Below are positions 51,795-61,900 of a DNA stretch of 64,000 nucleotides, in pieces (positions within the stretch are counted from its first letter, which is position 1; the number at the start of each line of letters is the position of its first letter). The notes under the pieces were generated by a model. That model had not been told where the DNA came from. It saw nothing but the letters and a program-made list of their open reading frames with translations, and did no database searches. Position numbers and translations under genes: made by a program. Origin of the DNA: Bacteroidales bacterium (GTDB lineage Bacteria > Bacteroidota > Bacteroidia > Bacteroidales > Muribaculaceae); NCBI GenBank assembly GCA_004557565.1, contig SFGS01000020.1, forward strand, positions 1 through 64,000, given 5' to 3'.

Positions 51795-53144
51795 TTATAA
51801 TAAGGGGGTCATATAAAGTGGAAGATAGGTGATACCGTCCTCTACTTTGTAGTCTGCTGCATGTAGAACGGTTGGAGAGGTCATATTTTCTCCAAACTTC
51901 TTCATACACTTCTTTATGGAAGACAACGTGTAGTTCTTGCCACTTTTAACTTCTATTGGGCGGATGTTATGACGGTTGGTCACTTTGCCCTTTTGCAGTA
52001 AGAAGTCGATTTCCATACGATTTTCGACTTCTTCTGATGACTTACTATAGAAAAAGAGCCTGTTGCCACTGGCAGTTAGCATTTGCGCCACGATATTCTC
52101 AATGAGCATACCTTCGTTCACTTCTAATTTTCCAAAGAGCAGCTTCTGATAAATCTCAGATGAGACGATACCCTTTTCATCAAAAGCGTGACTGATTAAT
52201 AAGCCCGTATCATTCATATAGCATTTCAAAGTAGTACGGTCTTCGTTCATTTTCAGCCCAATGTTCGGTTCCGTCGAGTTGTAACAGATGTTGACAACTC
52301 TTGCATCCTTCAGCCAAAAGAAAGCATCGTCCCAATCTCGATATTTAGCACCTTGCTTTAGGGCTGACAGTCGGAACTTCTTCTCATGCTTAGAAAGCTG
52401 GGGAGGTATTTGATCAAATATCGACACCACCTTGTCGGCTTTCTCGCTTGCGTAATTGAAGATGTCGTTACGGTAGATGGTCAACACGTCGCGCTTGGCT
52501 GCATCTACTGCATCAAAATCTCTCGTCTCAACATACTTCTTTACGGCTTGTGGCATTCCACCCACTATCATATAGAGACGAAAAGCATCCATGGCCTGAC
52601 GATGGAAAGCTTGCCCCATTGGCTTCTGTTCTTCATACATCTTCCGTATAAAGTCCATCAGCATGTCGTTACCCGTGGCCCATAGAAACTCTTCAAAGTC
52701 CATGGGGTACATCTGTATCGGGCGCTCCTCAGATGGGAGCACAATGCCTTGTGTGTTTTTCTTTATGCTTACCAACGACCCAGTCTCAATGTAGTCATAT
52801 CGACCATCTTTCACCAAAAACTTGATGGCAGCCCTCGCTCTGGGACACAACTGCACCTCATCAAGAATGATAAGCGACTTACGTTCATGGAGCCTCACCT
52901 TGTAATGTTGACTCAGATAAAGGAACAGCGTGTCGAGGTCTTCCAAATAAAGGTCGAACCAGTCTCTTACCATCTGTGGTGCCTTATTGAAGTCAATAAG
53001 GATATATGACTCGTATTCATTCTTACCAAACTCTTCTACGATATAACTCTTACCTATACGACGTGCTCCCTCTACGAGAAGAGCCACTTCTCCGTTTCTA
53101 TTCTTCTTCCAATCAAGAAGTTGTTGATATATTTTTCGTCTCAT
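51795..53144 (-). CDS. AAA_14/DUF4143 family ATPase
   Basis: 449 residues. The N-terminal AAA domain has Walker A GARRIGKSY and Walker B SLIILDEVQLCP; the C-terminal DUF4143 part is nuclease-like with EIDFLLQKGKV and PIEVKSGKNYT (the D-ExK pattern). Such ATPases are abundant and variable between Bacteroidales strains; their function is uncertain, perhaps toxin- or defence-like. It is more AT-rich than the genes to its right. It lies between two copies of a gene 3' end (51717-51783 and 53408-53474) and has three 33-bp-spaced repeats in its promoter region, suggesting a mobile cassette with self-regulation. Confidence 0.85.
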   Translation of the reverse strand: MRRKIYQQLLDWKKNRNGEVALLVEGARRIGKSYIVEEFGKNEYESYILIDFNKAPQMVRDWFDLYLEDLDTLFLYLSQHYKVRLHERKSLIILDEVQLCPRARAAIKFLVKDGRYDYIETGSLVSIKKNTQGIVLPSEERPIQMYPMDFEEFLWATGNDMLMDFIRKMYEEQKPMGQAFHRQAMDAFRLYMIVGGMPQAVKKYVETRDFDAVDAAKRDVLTIYRNDIFNYASEKADKVVSIFDQIPPQLSKHEKKFRLSALKQGAKYRDWDDAFFWLKDARVVNICYNSTEPNIGLKMNEDRTTLKCYMNDTGLLISHAFDEKGIVSSEIYQKLLFGKLEVNEGMLIENIVAQMLTASGNRLFFYSKSSEEVENRMEIDFLLQKGKVTNRHNIRPIEVKSGKNYTLSSIKKCMKKFGENMTSPTVLHAADYKVEDGITYLPLYMTPLL

Positions 53145-53157
53145 CGTAACGCTTTTT

Positions 53158-53246
53158 ACACCTTTTTGAGATTTTCACCAAATCAAAAACACACCTTTTT
53201 AAGATTTTTTACAGTACAAATATACACCTTTTTGAGATTTTTTACA
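53158..53246 (-). promoter_or_regulatory. Three direct repeats at exact 33-bp spacing upstream of the AAA_14 gene
   Basis: Copies of ACACCTTTTTGAGATTTT start at 53158, 53191 and 53224 (the first is shorter at its end, the second has one change). The period of 33 bp is close to three helical turns, so a protein bound to each copy would sit on the same face of the DNA. They begin 14 bp upstream of the AAA_14 start. They could be operators or iteron-like binding sites. Confidence 0.65.
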
Positions 53247-53339
53247 AGAATCTCATAGAAAAATGTATTGGGAATGCAATCTCACTTGAAATCCAAGCAA
53301 GATTGCAAAAGTGCAGAAGCAGAAATGCGATTTTGGCAA

Positions 53340-53380
53340 ATGGATAGTTAGGCATATCAATGATATGCCTAACTATCCAT
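53340..53380. terminator. Perfect 41-bp palindrome after the flavin oxidoreductase gene
   Basis: Twenty-base arms (53340-53359 and 53361-53380) around a single central base form a perfect palindrome 30 bp after the stop at 53410. No T tract follows on the minus strand. It may act as a terminator, but its perfection also suits a protein-binding or recombination site at the edge of the inserted AAA_14 segment. Confidence 0.5.
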
Positions 53381-53409
53381 AACTATAATTCAAATACGAA
53401 TTATGGGAA

Positions 53410-54354
53410 TTAGAGGGTTTGGATTTTGGATTGGGTGGTGTGGAAATCGGTGATGAGTTCGTGCATGATTTGGGCTACGGGCTTCACTTCTTTGATGGTG
53501 CTGGCTATTTGGCCGATTTCGAGTTCGCCGTTTTGCAAATCGCCCTCGAAGATGCCTCGCTTCGATGCTGCGCGTCCGAGCAGTTCGCGGAGTTCGTCGG
53601 CTTCGGCACCACGGTTTTCGGCTTCCGCAATTTTTGCGAACAGTTCGTTTTTAATCAGTCGGGTGGGCGAAATTTTCTTCAACGCCAGCATGGTGCCGTC
53701 TTCGCCAAGGTCCACGCAAAGATTCTTGAAGGCATCGCTTGCCGAACTTTCCTCGCTCACGGCAAACAGTGTGCCAATCTGCACGCCCTCTGCTCCAAGA
53801 GCCATAGCCGCAAGCATCGCCGTGCCTGAACCGATGCCACCTGCCGCAATCAATGGCAGGGAAATGGCATCGCGCACCTGTGGAATGAGCGCCAAAGTGG
53901 TGGTTTCTTCCCTACCGTTATGGCCACCAGCCTCAAAGCCTTCAGCCACCACGGCATCAACGCCAGCCTCTTCACATTTCTTGGCAAACTTACTGCTCGA
54001 CACCACATGCGCCACCTTTATGCCAGCCTCGTGGAAGCGTGCGGTGTACTTCTTTGGGCTGCCAGCCGAGGTGAACACGATTTTCACGCCCTTCTCAATG
54101 ATGATTTCAATGAGACGCTCAATTTCGGGGTACATCAGTGGAATGTTGATGCCCCAAGGCTTGTCGGTGGCGGCGTTCATCTTGTCGATGTGCTCGATAA
54201 GGGTTTCGGGGTGCATACTGCCAGCACCCAGCAGTCCCAAACCACCGGCATTGCTCACAGCGGCAGCCAAACGCCAACCGCTACACCATACCATACCACC
54301 AGCAATCACTGGATATTGAATTCCGAAAAGTTCTGTTATTCGATTAGGTTTCAT
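53410..54354 (-). CDS. NAD(P)H-dependent flavin oxidoreductase (FabK/nitronate monooxygenase family)
   Basis: 314 residues, TIM-barrel FMN enzyme. Family motifs: PVIAGGMVWCSGWRLAAAVS, GGLGLLGAGSM, AEGFEAGGHNG (conserved His-Asn loop) and LIAAGGIGSGTAMLAAMALG with the phosphate-binding glycine region. Members are either enoyl-ACP reductase FabK of fatty-acid synthesis or nitronate monooxygenase; the sequence alone does not decide. It follows the acyltransferase gene by 58 bp on the same strand. Its 3' end is duplicated at 51717-51783. Confidence 0.85.
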   Translation of the reverse strand: MKPNRITELFGIQYPVIAGGMVWCSGWRLAAAVSNAGGLGLLGAGSMHPETLIEHIDKMNAATDKPWGINIPLMYPEIERLIEIIIEKGVKIVFTSAGSPKKYTARFHEAGIKVAHVVSSSKFAKKCEEAGVDAVVAEGFEAGGHNGREETTTLALIPQVRDAISLPLIAAGGIGSGTAMLAAMALGAEGVQIGTLFAVSEESSASDAFKNLCVDLGEDGTMLALKKISPTRLIKNELFAKIAEAENRGAEADELRELLGRAASKRGIFEGDLQNGELEIGQIASTIKEVKPVAQIMHELITDFHTTQSKIQTL

Positions 54355-54412
54355 AACTATTATTATTTTATATATTCATTTTAATATTTTTACATTCAGA
54401 CAGTTGCATCCA

Positions 54413-55513
54413 TTATTTAAATGGCTGACCAAGAAACAAAAGAGCGGTGACCTTACTACGCTTGAGCGCATAAATCACCAACAGGGTTACGCCAATCACA
54501 CAAAACGCCATCACCATCGACAACGCAGCCAATGGCACCACAGCCATGCCCACCTCTTTCAGCGGCTCTTGAAGCGCAGTGAGGGGGAACAGGAAGAAAT
54601 AGTGGAGCAAGTAGATGCCCAGGCTCTCGTGGCCGAGGAAATTGAAGTATCGGGCAATCGCCGACGGCTCTTTGCCCTCGGTGCGATATTCCTTGAGCGA
54701 CCATGGCTCAACCATTGCTATTGCCACCATTATGAGGGCGAAGTGCATCACTGGAATGGTGGCGAAACCGATTACCGGCCACATGCTTGCCATATCGGTT
54801 CCCCAAATATCCCATGGATAAACCACGCTGTAGAACGACAAGCCAAACACCACCATGGCAATAGCCAATGCCCACTGGTTGTGCACAAGGCGATTGAACG
54901 CCTCTTTCATGTGGTTTGCCATCACGCCCATCATAAACACAGGAAAGAAGCGCGCAAGCAGTCCGAAACCCACATAATCCACATTCGCTTCCTCATCGGC
55001 AAAGGTTATCGACAGGGCGATAAGTATACCGTAGGTGGCAAGCAGTACCACAATTTGAGGGAATATGCCTTTAAGGCGTTGGAGAATGGTGCTAATCGGA
55101 ATGTAAATCAGGCACAGTTCAAACAGGCACAGCGTGAACCAGTAGCCGTCTTTCCAATAGGCGCGCAAGAGGTCGGGCAGATTGTCGCTCAATGGCGATT
55201 GCAGTCCGCTATGTGGAAAATACCACACCCACAGCGGTGTGATGACTAAAAATGGGATAATGAGTTGTATGAAGCGTTTTTTCAGTCCTGGGGTAATGAA
55301 TTGCTTGTCGGCATTCGCCTTATAGGTGAGATAGCCGCTGATAAAGAAGAACACGGGCATGTGAACTTGGCCTATCAACTTAAAGAGAAAAGCGGCATCA
55401 AGCCCTCTAACACACATGGTGAGCGCATGTCCCATCACCACCATGAAAATAGCGATGCCCTTCAGCAGGTCGAAGTATTCAATTCGTTGTTTCTTTAGTC
55501 CAATACCATTCAT
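54413..55513 (-). CDS. Acyltransferase-3 family membrane protein
   Basis: 366 residues with about ten membrane helices. The family start is clear: RIEYFDLLKGIAIFMVVMGHA (catalytic-type His after the first helix), then HMPVFFFISGYL, and a C-terminal LGHESLGIYLLHYFF. Acyltransferase-3 proteins move acyl groups onto extracytoplasmic sugars, for example O-acetylation of polysaccharide, LPS or peptidoglycan. The acceptor is not evident. Divergent from the NUDIX gene across a 108-bp shared promoter region. Confidence 0.88.
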   Translation of the reverse strand: MNGIGLKKQRIEYFDLLKGIAIFMVVMGHALTMCVRGLDAAFLFKLIGQVHMPVFFFISGYLTYKANADKQFITPGLKKRFIQLIIPFLVITPLWVWYFPHSGLQSPLSDNLPDLLRAYWKDGYWFTLCLFELCLIYIPISTILQRLKGIFPQIVVLLATYGILIALSITFADEEANVDYVGFGLLARFFPVFMMGVMANHMKEAFNRLVHNQWALAIAMVVFGLSFYSVVYPWDIWGTDMASMWPVIGFATIPVMHFALIMVAIAMVEPWSLKEYRTEGKEPSAIARYFNFLGHESLGIYLLHYFFLFPLTALQEPLKEVGMAVVPLAALSMVMAFCVIGVTLLVIYALKRSKVTALLFLGQPFK

Positions 55514-55571
55514 TATGTTAATTAGTTTGTGTAGATTTTGTTTCTACAAAGATACGCAAAAATCACTTTTT

Positions 55572-55605
55572 TTTGATGTTGATAGATATGAAATTGCTAA
55601 ATTTG
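55572..55605 (+). promoter_or_regulatory. Promoter of the NUDIX gene
   Basis: TTTG (55572-55575), 22-bp spacer, TAAATTTG (55598-55605), 16 bp before the start at 55622. A TATCTTTG box on the minus strand at 55547-55554 may serve the divergent acyltransferase gene. Confidence 0.5.
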
Positions 55606-55621
55606 TAGAAAATCATGTACT

Positions 55622-56170
55622 ATGGCAAAAGAAATCAAAAAATGGGCAACTCTGGAATCGCGCTACATCATTCAGCGACCATGGCTCACCGCTCGCGTGG
55701 ATAAGGTGCAACTGCCCGACGGACGCATCAACCCCGAACACTATGTGCTTGAATACCCTGCGTGGGTGAATGTGATAGCCGTCACCAAAGATGGGCAAAT
55801 GGTAATGGTGCGCCAGTATCGCCACGGATTCGATGAAGTGCTGGTGGAACTGTGCGCCGGCGTGGTGGAAGACGGCGAAGCACCTGTCGAGGCCGCAAAG
55901 CGCGAACTGCTTGAAGAAACTGGTTATGCCGGCGGCGAATGGCGCGAAGTGATGACCATCGGGCAAAACCCAAGCATCTGCGACAACCTCACCCACTGCT
56001 TCGTGGCTGAAGGCGTGGAGAAAGTGAGCGGTCAGCACCTCGACGCAAGCGAAGACATAGAAGTGCTGCTGATGAGCAAGACAGAAGTGCTCGACATGCT
56101 CATCAACGACCAACAAAAGCAAGCCCTCATGGCAGCCCCCCTCTGGCACTACTTCTACACCCAGAAATAA
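55622..56170 (+). CDS. NUDIX hydrolase, ADP-ribose pyrophosphatase-like
   Basis: 182 residues, cytoplasmic. The Nudix box GVVEDGEAPVEAAKRELLEETGY fits GX5EX7REUXEEXGU (here AAKRELLEETGY carries the metal-binding glutamates). The preceding strand VRQYRHGFDEVLVELCAG is typical of ADP-sugar pyrophosphatases. It probably hydrolyses ADP-ribose or a related nucleotide sugar. It is a single gene, convergent with the next one, sharing the terminator at 56215-56258. Confidence 0.88.
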   Translation: MAKEIKKWATLESRYIIQRPWLTARVDKVQLPDGRINPEHYVLEYPAWVNVIAVTKDGQMVMVRQYRHGFDEVLVELCAGVVEDGEAPVEAAKRELLEETGYAGGEWREVMTIGQNPSICDNLTHCFVAEGVEKVSGQHLDASEDIEVLLMSKTEVLDMLINDQQKQALMAAPLWHYFYTQK

Positions 56171-56214
56171 AAAATTACCACACAAAAACAAACGCTATAG
56201 CGTAAACATAATAA

Positions 56215-56258
56215 AATTAGGCTCTCTGGCTTTTTTGCAAAGCTTAGAGAGCCTAATT
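56215..56258. terminator. Bidirectional terminator between convergent genes
   Basis: A perfect 13-bp stem (56215-56227 with 56246-56258) with an 18-nt loop lies between the NUDIX stop (56170) and the stop of the minus-strand gene (56292). AT-rich sequence flanks both sides, fitting use from both directions. Confidence 0.75.
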
Positions 56259-56291
56259 ATTATGGGAAATCACCTTTATGGTTGAGGGTGG

Positions 56292-58772
56292 TTACTTGAT
56301 GAATTTTGCGGTTTTGGTGGCGGATTTGATGATGTAAACGCCGTTGGTGAGCGATGTGGCGATGTTGGCGGTGCCGTTGGCTTGTGCCTTGGCCACCATT
56401 TTGCCTGTCACATCGTATATCACAACTTCACCCACCACGTTGCTCACCACGATATTGTCGCCATTCACAGTCACAGCCAATGGACCATTCTTTACTGTGG
56501 TAATGCCTGTGGCTGGAGTTTGAGTAATGGTAAATTCCACATCTTGGCAAGTGGGGTACGACACTTTCACCTTTGCCACGCGTTCCGACGCACCTTCGGG
56601 CAGAGGTTGAACAGTGGCTGTAATCACGGCATCGGTGTTATTGCCTGCACCTACGGTAGTGAGCCAAGTGGCTTCTGCGCCTTGCTCGTCGGTCACAGCC
56701 ACGGTGAGTTCCGACGCATCTTTATAGCTATCGAGGCACAACTTCACATCGCCACCTACCGCGCCAACGGTAAGGCTTGTTTCTTTAATCGCCTTGAGCC
56801 ATGGAAATTCTGTTTCGAGTTCCATAAAAAGATGGGTCTTCAACTCGTTGCCGTTATTGTCGGTCAAAGATGCGGCTGGCAGCACAGCAGAAGTGGGCTT
56901 ACCATTATTCATACCAGAGAGGTAGAAGTACTGCGAATTAGTGTCGTTTTTATCATAAGAGATAGTTTGAAGCAGATAGATGGTGTTGTTCTGGTCACAG
57001 TCGAGACCATACACAAGCCCAAACACATCACGGTCGATTACCACAGGATTGGATCCTTCGATTGGAGCAACATCAAATGGAATGGCGTAGTAGTTGAAAT
57101 TGCCCATTGGCACCTTCACAATGTCGGCATACGCACATTCAGCTCCAGCAAAGCCAGCATACGGCATATCGTTAGGCGAACAGCGGTAGAACGCAAAACC
57201 AAACTTCGAGGTTTCGCTAATCATACCATAAGCGAGCACCCACACACGCTTCACAATGTAAGGCTTGGCTGGCTTCTCGTATTTTGTCATAAAGCCAAAT
57301 GGCGCATAATAAGCGGAATCGGTAGGATTCTTTCCTAAAAGCATTTGGGTCCAAATATTCTTGGTGAATTTGTGGAAACCGCTCAGCGGAATAGACTGGC
57401 TGTTGAAAAGGAAGCTTACATCATCTTTTTGCACATTCGCTAAAGTGAGCGGATAGGTTTTGCCATCCATTTCAGGGGCACCACCTGCATACACGTCCAG
57501 CACTGGAAGTTTATAGCTTTCGTCGGCAAAGTCTTGAGCCTTAACCGTAAGTTCTGGAGTAGGATGCAAACCTTCGATACTGCGCGAGGGAATAAAGCCT
57601 GACACCAAATCCTTGTCGGTAGAGGTTTGGGCTGTACCATCGTCTGCCAGATATTTCCACGACACAGATTCCACATTAGCCGACGAACGGTTAGTCCAAG
57701 TCAAATCCGTGTAGGCAGGAACGTGGAGGAAAGTGCGAGCCGAACCGCCATCGGTAACAGTCAATGGATATTCAATATTCTTGCTCAATCCCCAATACAT
57801 AGTACCAGCTGGGCGTTGATACAGGGCTGTGAGTTTCGCCTTGTCAACCACCACTTTATCGAGTTCCATCGTGTTGCCGCGAATACCCACATATCGGAAA
57901 GCGATTTCCACTTCCTTGCCTTCGTAATTCTTCAGCGAAATCACCACATCTTCGCTTCTTTGGCTATAGTAGTTGTTAAACAAATCATTGAGCGTGTAGT
58001 TTCGCCACGCTGGCTCAATGTCGTAGATTTCCTTCCATTCACCACCATTTTCACGAATATACACCTTCAGCGTAGCCGAAATAATTTGATGAATAAACTC
58101 CATGGTGCCGAAGTTGATGTTCTCGTTCGACATGTCGTAAAGATAGAGCGGAGAATAGCTGATGTTGAACGAGAGTTGCTCATTAGTGCGTAACTTCATC
58201 TTTGGAGTTACGAGCCACTCGTCTTGTGGAAGGTCTTCTTTCTTGTTGTCGGCACGCGTCACCCTTGCGTAAGGAATCACGCAATAGTATTTCCCCTCCA
58301 CAGGAGTTGGGAGCGTGCCTGCCTGTCCGCTCACAAACCATGTGAACGCACCACCATCGTAACTTCCAGCCTCGCCTTCAGAATTGATTTCGCTCCAAGT
58401 GGCAGGAATCCAGTTTTTAGTAGTGCCGTCCCATCCTTCAAAACCTTCATTGAGCAATGCGCCCTCGGCGTCGGCTTTCGATGAAGGCGCTTTCAGCACC
58501 TTAACTGGCTGAGCATCGGCTTTAACAATACGCTTGTATTTCACACCGTTTTTAAGTACGCACTCCTGTTCGGAAACACCGGGCGCAAGTACCCTTTCCG
58601 AGAGCACAGTGGCGTTGGCATCATGTGTGTCGACTAACTGGCGCGACACACTTGCGTTCACTTTGTAGTCTTGACCCTTGGAATTGGCAAGCGGATTCAC
58701 TTCGACACCAGCGTGTGCCATTACCGCCATACCACAAAAAGCCATTGCTGAGAGGAGGATGGTTTTCTTCAT
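56292..58772 (-). CDS. Secreted choice-of-anchor J-like protein with T9SS-like sorting domain
   Basis: 826 residues with a signal peptide (ending MAHAG near 22). A cleaved-adhesin/choice-of-anchor-J-like jelly roll covers about 105-315 (LLNEGFEGW, PQDEWLVTPKMKL, VEIAFRYVG), followed by beta-rich domains and a BACON-like stretch (about 670-755). The last 75 residues (VNGDNIVVSNVVGEVVIYDV, then NGVYIIKSATKTAKFIK) form a type A T9SS-like sorting domain. The product is likely attached to the surface or released. Its ligand is unknown. A single gene with a candidate -7 box at 58823-58830. Confidence 0.75.
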   Translation of the reverse strand: MKKTILLSAMAFCGMAVMAHAGVEVNPLANSKGQDYKVNASVSRQLVDTHDANATVLSERVLAPGVSEQECVLKNGVKYKRIVKADAQPVKVLKAPSSKADAEGALLNEGFEGWDGTTKNWIPATWSEINSEGEAGSYDGGAFTWFVSGQAGTLPTPVEGKYYCVIPYARVTRADNKKEDLPQDEWLVTPKMKLRTNEQLSFNISYSPLYLYDMSNENINFGTMEFIHQIISATLKVYIRENGGEWKEIYDIEPAWRNYTLNDLFNNYYSQRSEDVVISLKNYEGKEVEIAFRYVGIRGNTMELDKVVVDKAKLTALYQRPAGTMYWGLSKNIEYPLTVTDGGSARTFLHVPAYTDLTWTNRSSANVESVSWKYLADDGTAQTSTDKDLVSGFIPSRSIEGLHPTPELTVKAQDFADESYKLPVLDVYAGGAPEMDGKTYPLTLANVQKDDVSFLFNSQSIPLSGFHKFTKNIWTQMLLGKNPTDSAYYAPFGFMTKYEKPAKPYIVKRVWVLAYGMISETSKFGFAFYRCSPNDMPYAGFAGAECAYADIVKVPMGNFNYYAIPFDVAPIEGSNPVVIDRDVFGLVYGLDCDQNNTIYLLQTISYDKNDTNSQYFYLSGMNNGKPTSAVLPAASLTDNNGNELKTHLFMELETEFPWLKAIKETSLTVGAVGGDVKLCLDSYKDASELTVAVTDEQGAEATWLTTVGAGNNTDAVITATVQPLPEGASERVAKVKVSYPTCQDVEFTITQTPATGITTVKNGPLAVTVNGDNIVVSNVVGEVVIYDVTGKMVAKAQANGTANIATSLTNGVYIIKSATKTAKFIK

Positions 58773-58822
58773 AATTGGGTTGATTTATTTATAGAGTTAG
58801 TAATCAAGTGACTTTACATCTG

Positions 58823-58830
58823 CAAAGATA
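58823..58830 (-). promoter_or_regulatory. Candidate -7 element of the sorting-domain protein gene
   Basis: TATCTTTG on the minus strand, 50 bp before the start at 58772, matches TAnnTTTG. The upstream TTTTG is too close (14 bp), so the promoter is only tentative. Confidence 0.35.
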
Positions 58831-58850
58831 AACAAATATTAAAACAAAAT

Positions 58851-58904
58851 CCACTTTTGCCGCAAAAAAATGAAAGAAAAATTTCATTTTCAAGACAAAA
58901 GTGG
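58851..58904 (-). terminator. Terminator of the alpha-2-macroglobulin-like gene
   Basis: CCACTTTTG (58851-58859) pairs with CAAAAGTGG (58896-58904), with an inner stem (58871-58875 with 58882-58886). On the minus strand ATTTTGTTTTAATATTTG follows. It lies 46 bp after the stop at 58950. Confidence 0.7.
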
Positions 58905-58949
58905 ATAAATTATTTGGTTTTTGATTTATAACAGTAACACACCACATCT

Positions 58950-61900
58950 CTATGGCTGCACGGTGATTTGGGTGCCAGAGGAGTGGGCGGAGAGCTGGGG
59001 AGCGTATTGGCATTGGGCGGTGGCTATGCCTACGCTGAAATGGCCCTCAGCCGTCACATACACATCGTAACTGATGATGTGTGTGCCCTTGTCGAGCGAG
59101 GTGAAGAACAGGTTGGTTTGGGCATCTTTCGTCTCTTGGAAGAAATATGTGCCGTCCATGTAACGGCTGCCCGAAAGTTGGTCTTTAGGTTCAAAGCAAG
59201 CCGCACGCTGGTCGGTGACGGTCACGAAATCAAGGTCTTTGTTGTTCTTAATCACCACACGCACTTGCACCTTGTCGCCCACCTTGAAATTGCGGTCGGA
59301 GGCAGGGATGAGTTTGCCGTCGGCGCCATAAACGAGATATTCTTTTCTGATGCTCATTTCGGTGATTTCTTTCGCCTCAACCGAAGCCATAGGAGCCTTG
59401 TATTGGCAATACACGGCACCCCATGCCGGACTTGCGCTCTTGCGGTCGATTGTCAGCGTGGCGCCGCTCTTGGCAGGGATAGTCTTGCGGCAGTAGCCCA
59501 CATATTCATCAATATGGCTAAACTGCACCGCCTCGCCATCTATGGTGATGATGGGCTTTTCGCTGCGTTCGAGCCACTGGCTGCCTGTGGAAAGGATAGC
59601 ATACACCGCATCGGCAGCAAGGCTTGAACTGCCCCAGTCGTTGGATTGCTTCATCAGCAGAATCCACTTGCGAATTTGGTCGATTTCGGTCTGCGACGCA
59701 CCCACCTCGTGCATTGCCTCAAGAATGGTGGCGGTGACTGCCACCTTGTCGAAGTAGCGCCAACCGATTTGCAGATTGTCCCAATACATGCCCAATTCAG
59801 GCTTCACGATAGCGAACTGGCGGAGCGATTCCACGATGCGGATTGCCACTTTCTTGTAACCGCCACGGTTGAGTGCCATGGCAAAGTAAGCCTTTTCGCC
59901 CATTGGCAGCCCCTTCCAATCCTTGGTCATGGCAGAGAGTGCCTTTTTCATCATCTTATCGTTACCCGAAGGAAGTTTCACGCCAGAGAACAGCGAGCGC
60001 ACATACACATACGAACTAAATCCGCTGTAATTCTTCTTGCTCACTTTCTGCTGCTGGTTCCACAGTTTGAGCATTTCGCTATCGTAATAGGCAAGCGCCT
60101 TTTTCGCCATCTGATTGATGTCGGCATCATCTAAGGTGTAGCCCAAGTGCTGCAATTCGCCAATCAGTTCGAGCACCACTTCGGTGGTCCACAGACTGCT
60201 TCGGCAACCGTTGTACTCATACCATGGGAATCCGCCATCGGCACGCTGCAACTTCTGCAAAGCACCCACAATCTTCTTGTGCTCGGCGCTCATCTTCTTC
60301 TCGTCGAACAGGTCAATGAGTTTCAACATACGAAGGGACTGGCGGTCGGCCTCGTTCACCCATGGCGATGCCAACAAGTCGGTAATCTTCAAGTCCTTAT
60401 TTTTTTCGAGCATTGAAGTGAGTGTGCTGTCGGCACCGTCGGCCATCCATTGCTGAATGGCTGTTTTAATCAGCGGATTCGACTTAGCCACACCCTGCGC
60501 CAGCACTTCGGCAAAAAGATTGTGCGCAAGGCTGGTGGCAATGTGATAGTTGGGCTCATAGATGGTGGGCAGAGCCGTAACGCAATACCACACAGGATTG
60601 TCGCAATATTCAAGCGTAACACGGCTATCGAGTGGGAACGAAGGCATTTTTACCTCGAAATGAGGCTTGGCGGCATCCACGAAAAATGGCTCGGCTTCAA
60701 TCACGGGTGCAATATCACTCAGCACAGGAAGCATCACCTGCTCACCATCGCCGAAAGTGGCATTGGTGGCTTTCACACGGAAACCTACAAATGGAATGGT
60801 GTCGGGCACGGCAAATTCAATACCCACCACCTCGGTGCCTTTCGCTGCAAGATTTCCATCAAAACTCTTGGTCGCCACCACCTCTTGGGTGCGAGGGTTA
60901 AACAGTTCGACCATGGCAGAGAATGTGGTAGCCTCATCGGTGGTGTTCATCACATTAGCCTTCAGTGTCACCTTGTCGCCACCGCGCACAAAGCGTGGCA
61001 GGCTCGATTTCACCATAATGGGCTTTTGTGTGAGCACCTCACGACTGATACTGCTGCTCACCATATTGCCAGTGTAGGCAATGGCTTGCATCACCCAAGT
61101 GGTGTTGAACTCCGGTGCCTCAAATTCCACGATCAGATTGCCACCTGTGTCGGAGGTGAGCATCGGTTTCCAAAGTGCGGTCTTGATGTCGACCTCACGG
61201 AGTTTAATCTCGTTGAGTTGCGGTTTCTCCTCTGCTTTGCTCTCTTTCGGAAGTTCAGCATTTGCCCTATCAATAGTCTCAACCTTACTTTCTTCCAACA
61301 CACCTTGTGATTTCGCACTCATCTTCATCGCACTGCCATAGGCTATGACGGGAGCACCGTCCATCACCAAGAATTGTGAAAATTGTGGGAAGAAATGCTT
61401 ACCATACATATTAAATACCGGCCACTCTGGCGAATAACCTTTCACTTTCACCTCATCTTGATATGATGCGGAAAGGTAACGGCTATATACGAAAAAACCT
61501 GTGTCGATGGTGTAGCGGCGTGCAAATTGGTATGACGCATAAATATTCCACTTGTTGCTACTGAGGCTTTCGAGTGCCTTGTCGTACATTTCAAGCATCA
61601 TCGCCGTCTGCACTGGATTGCCATTTTTATCAACAAATTGCATGGTCCACTTTTCCTTTTCGCCTGGCACAAGCTTGTCGCGGAAAGAGTTGAGCTTGAT
61701 GTTCAGTTTCTGCTCATTGATGGTGGAGATGAATTTGTGGTAATATCGGCAAACTTCCCCTTTATATACATTGATAAATTCCACCGATATATATTCATCG
61801 GGGGCATTAGGAATTTGCAGTGCGAAATCGTGCATACCTCGCTTATAGTGCAACCAGCCCTCCTTCACGATGCCAGCTCGGCTTGTTGCCACATAGTAGA

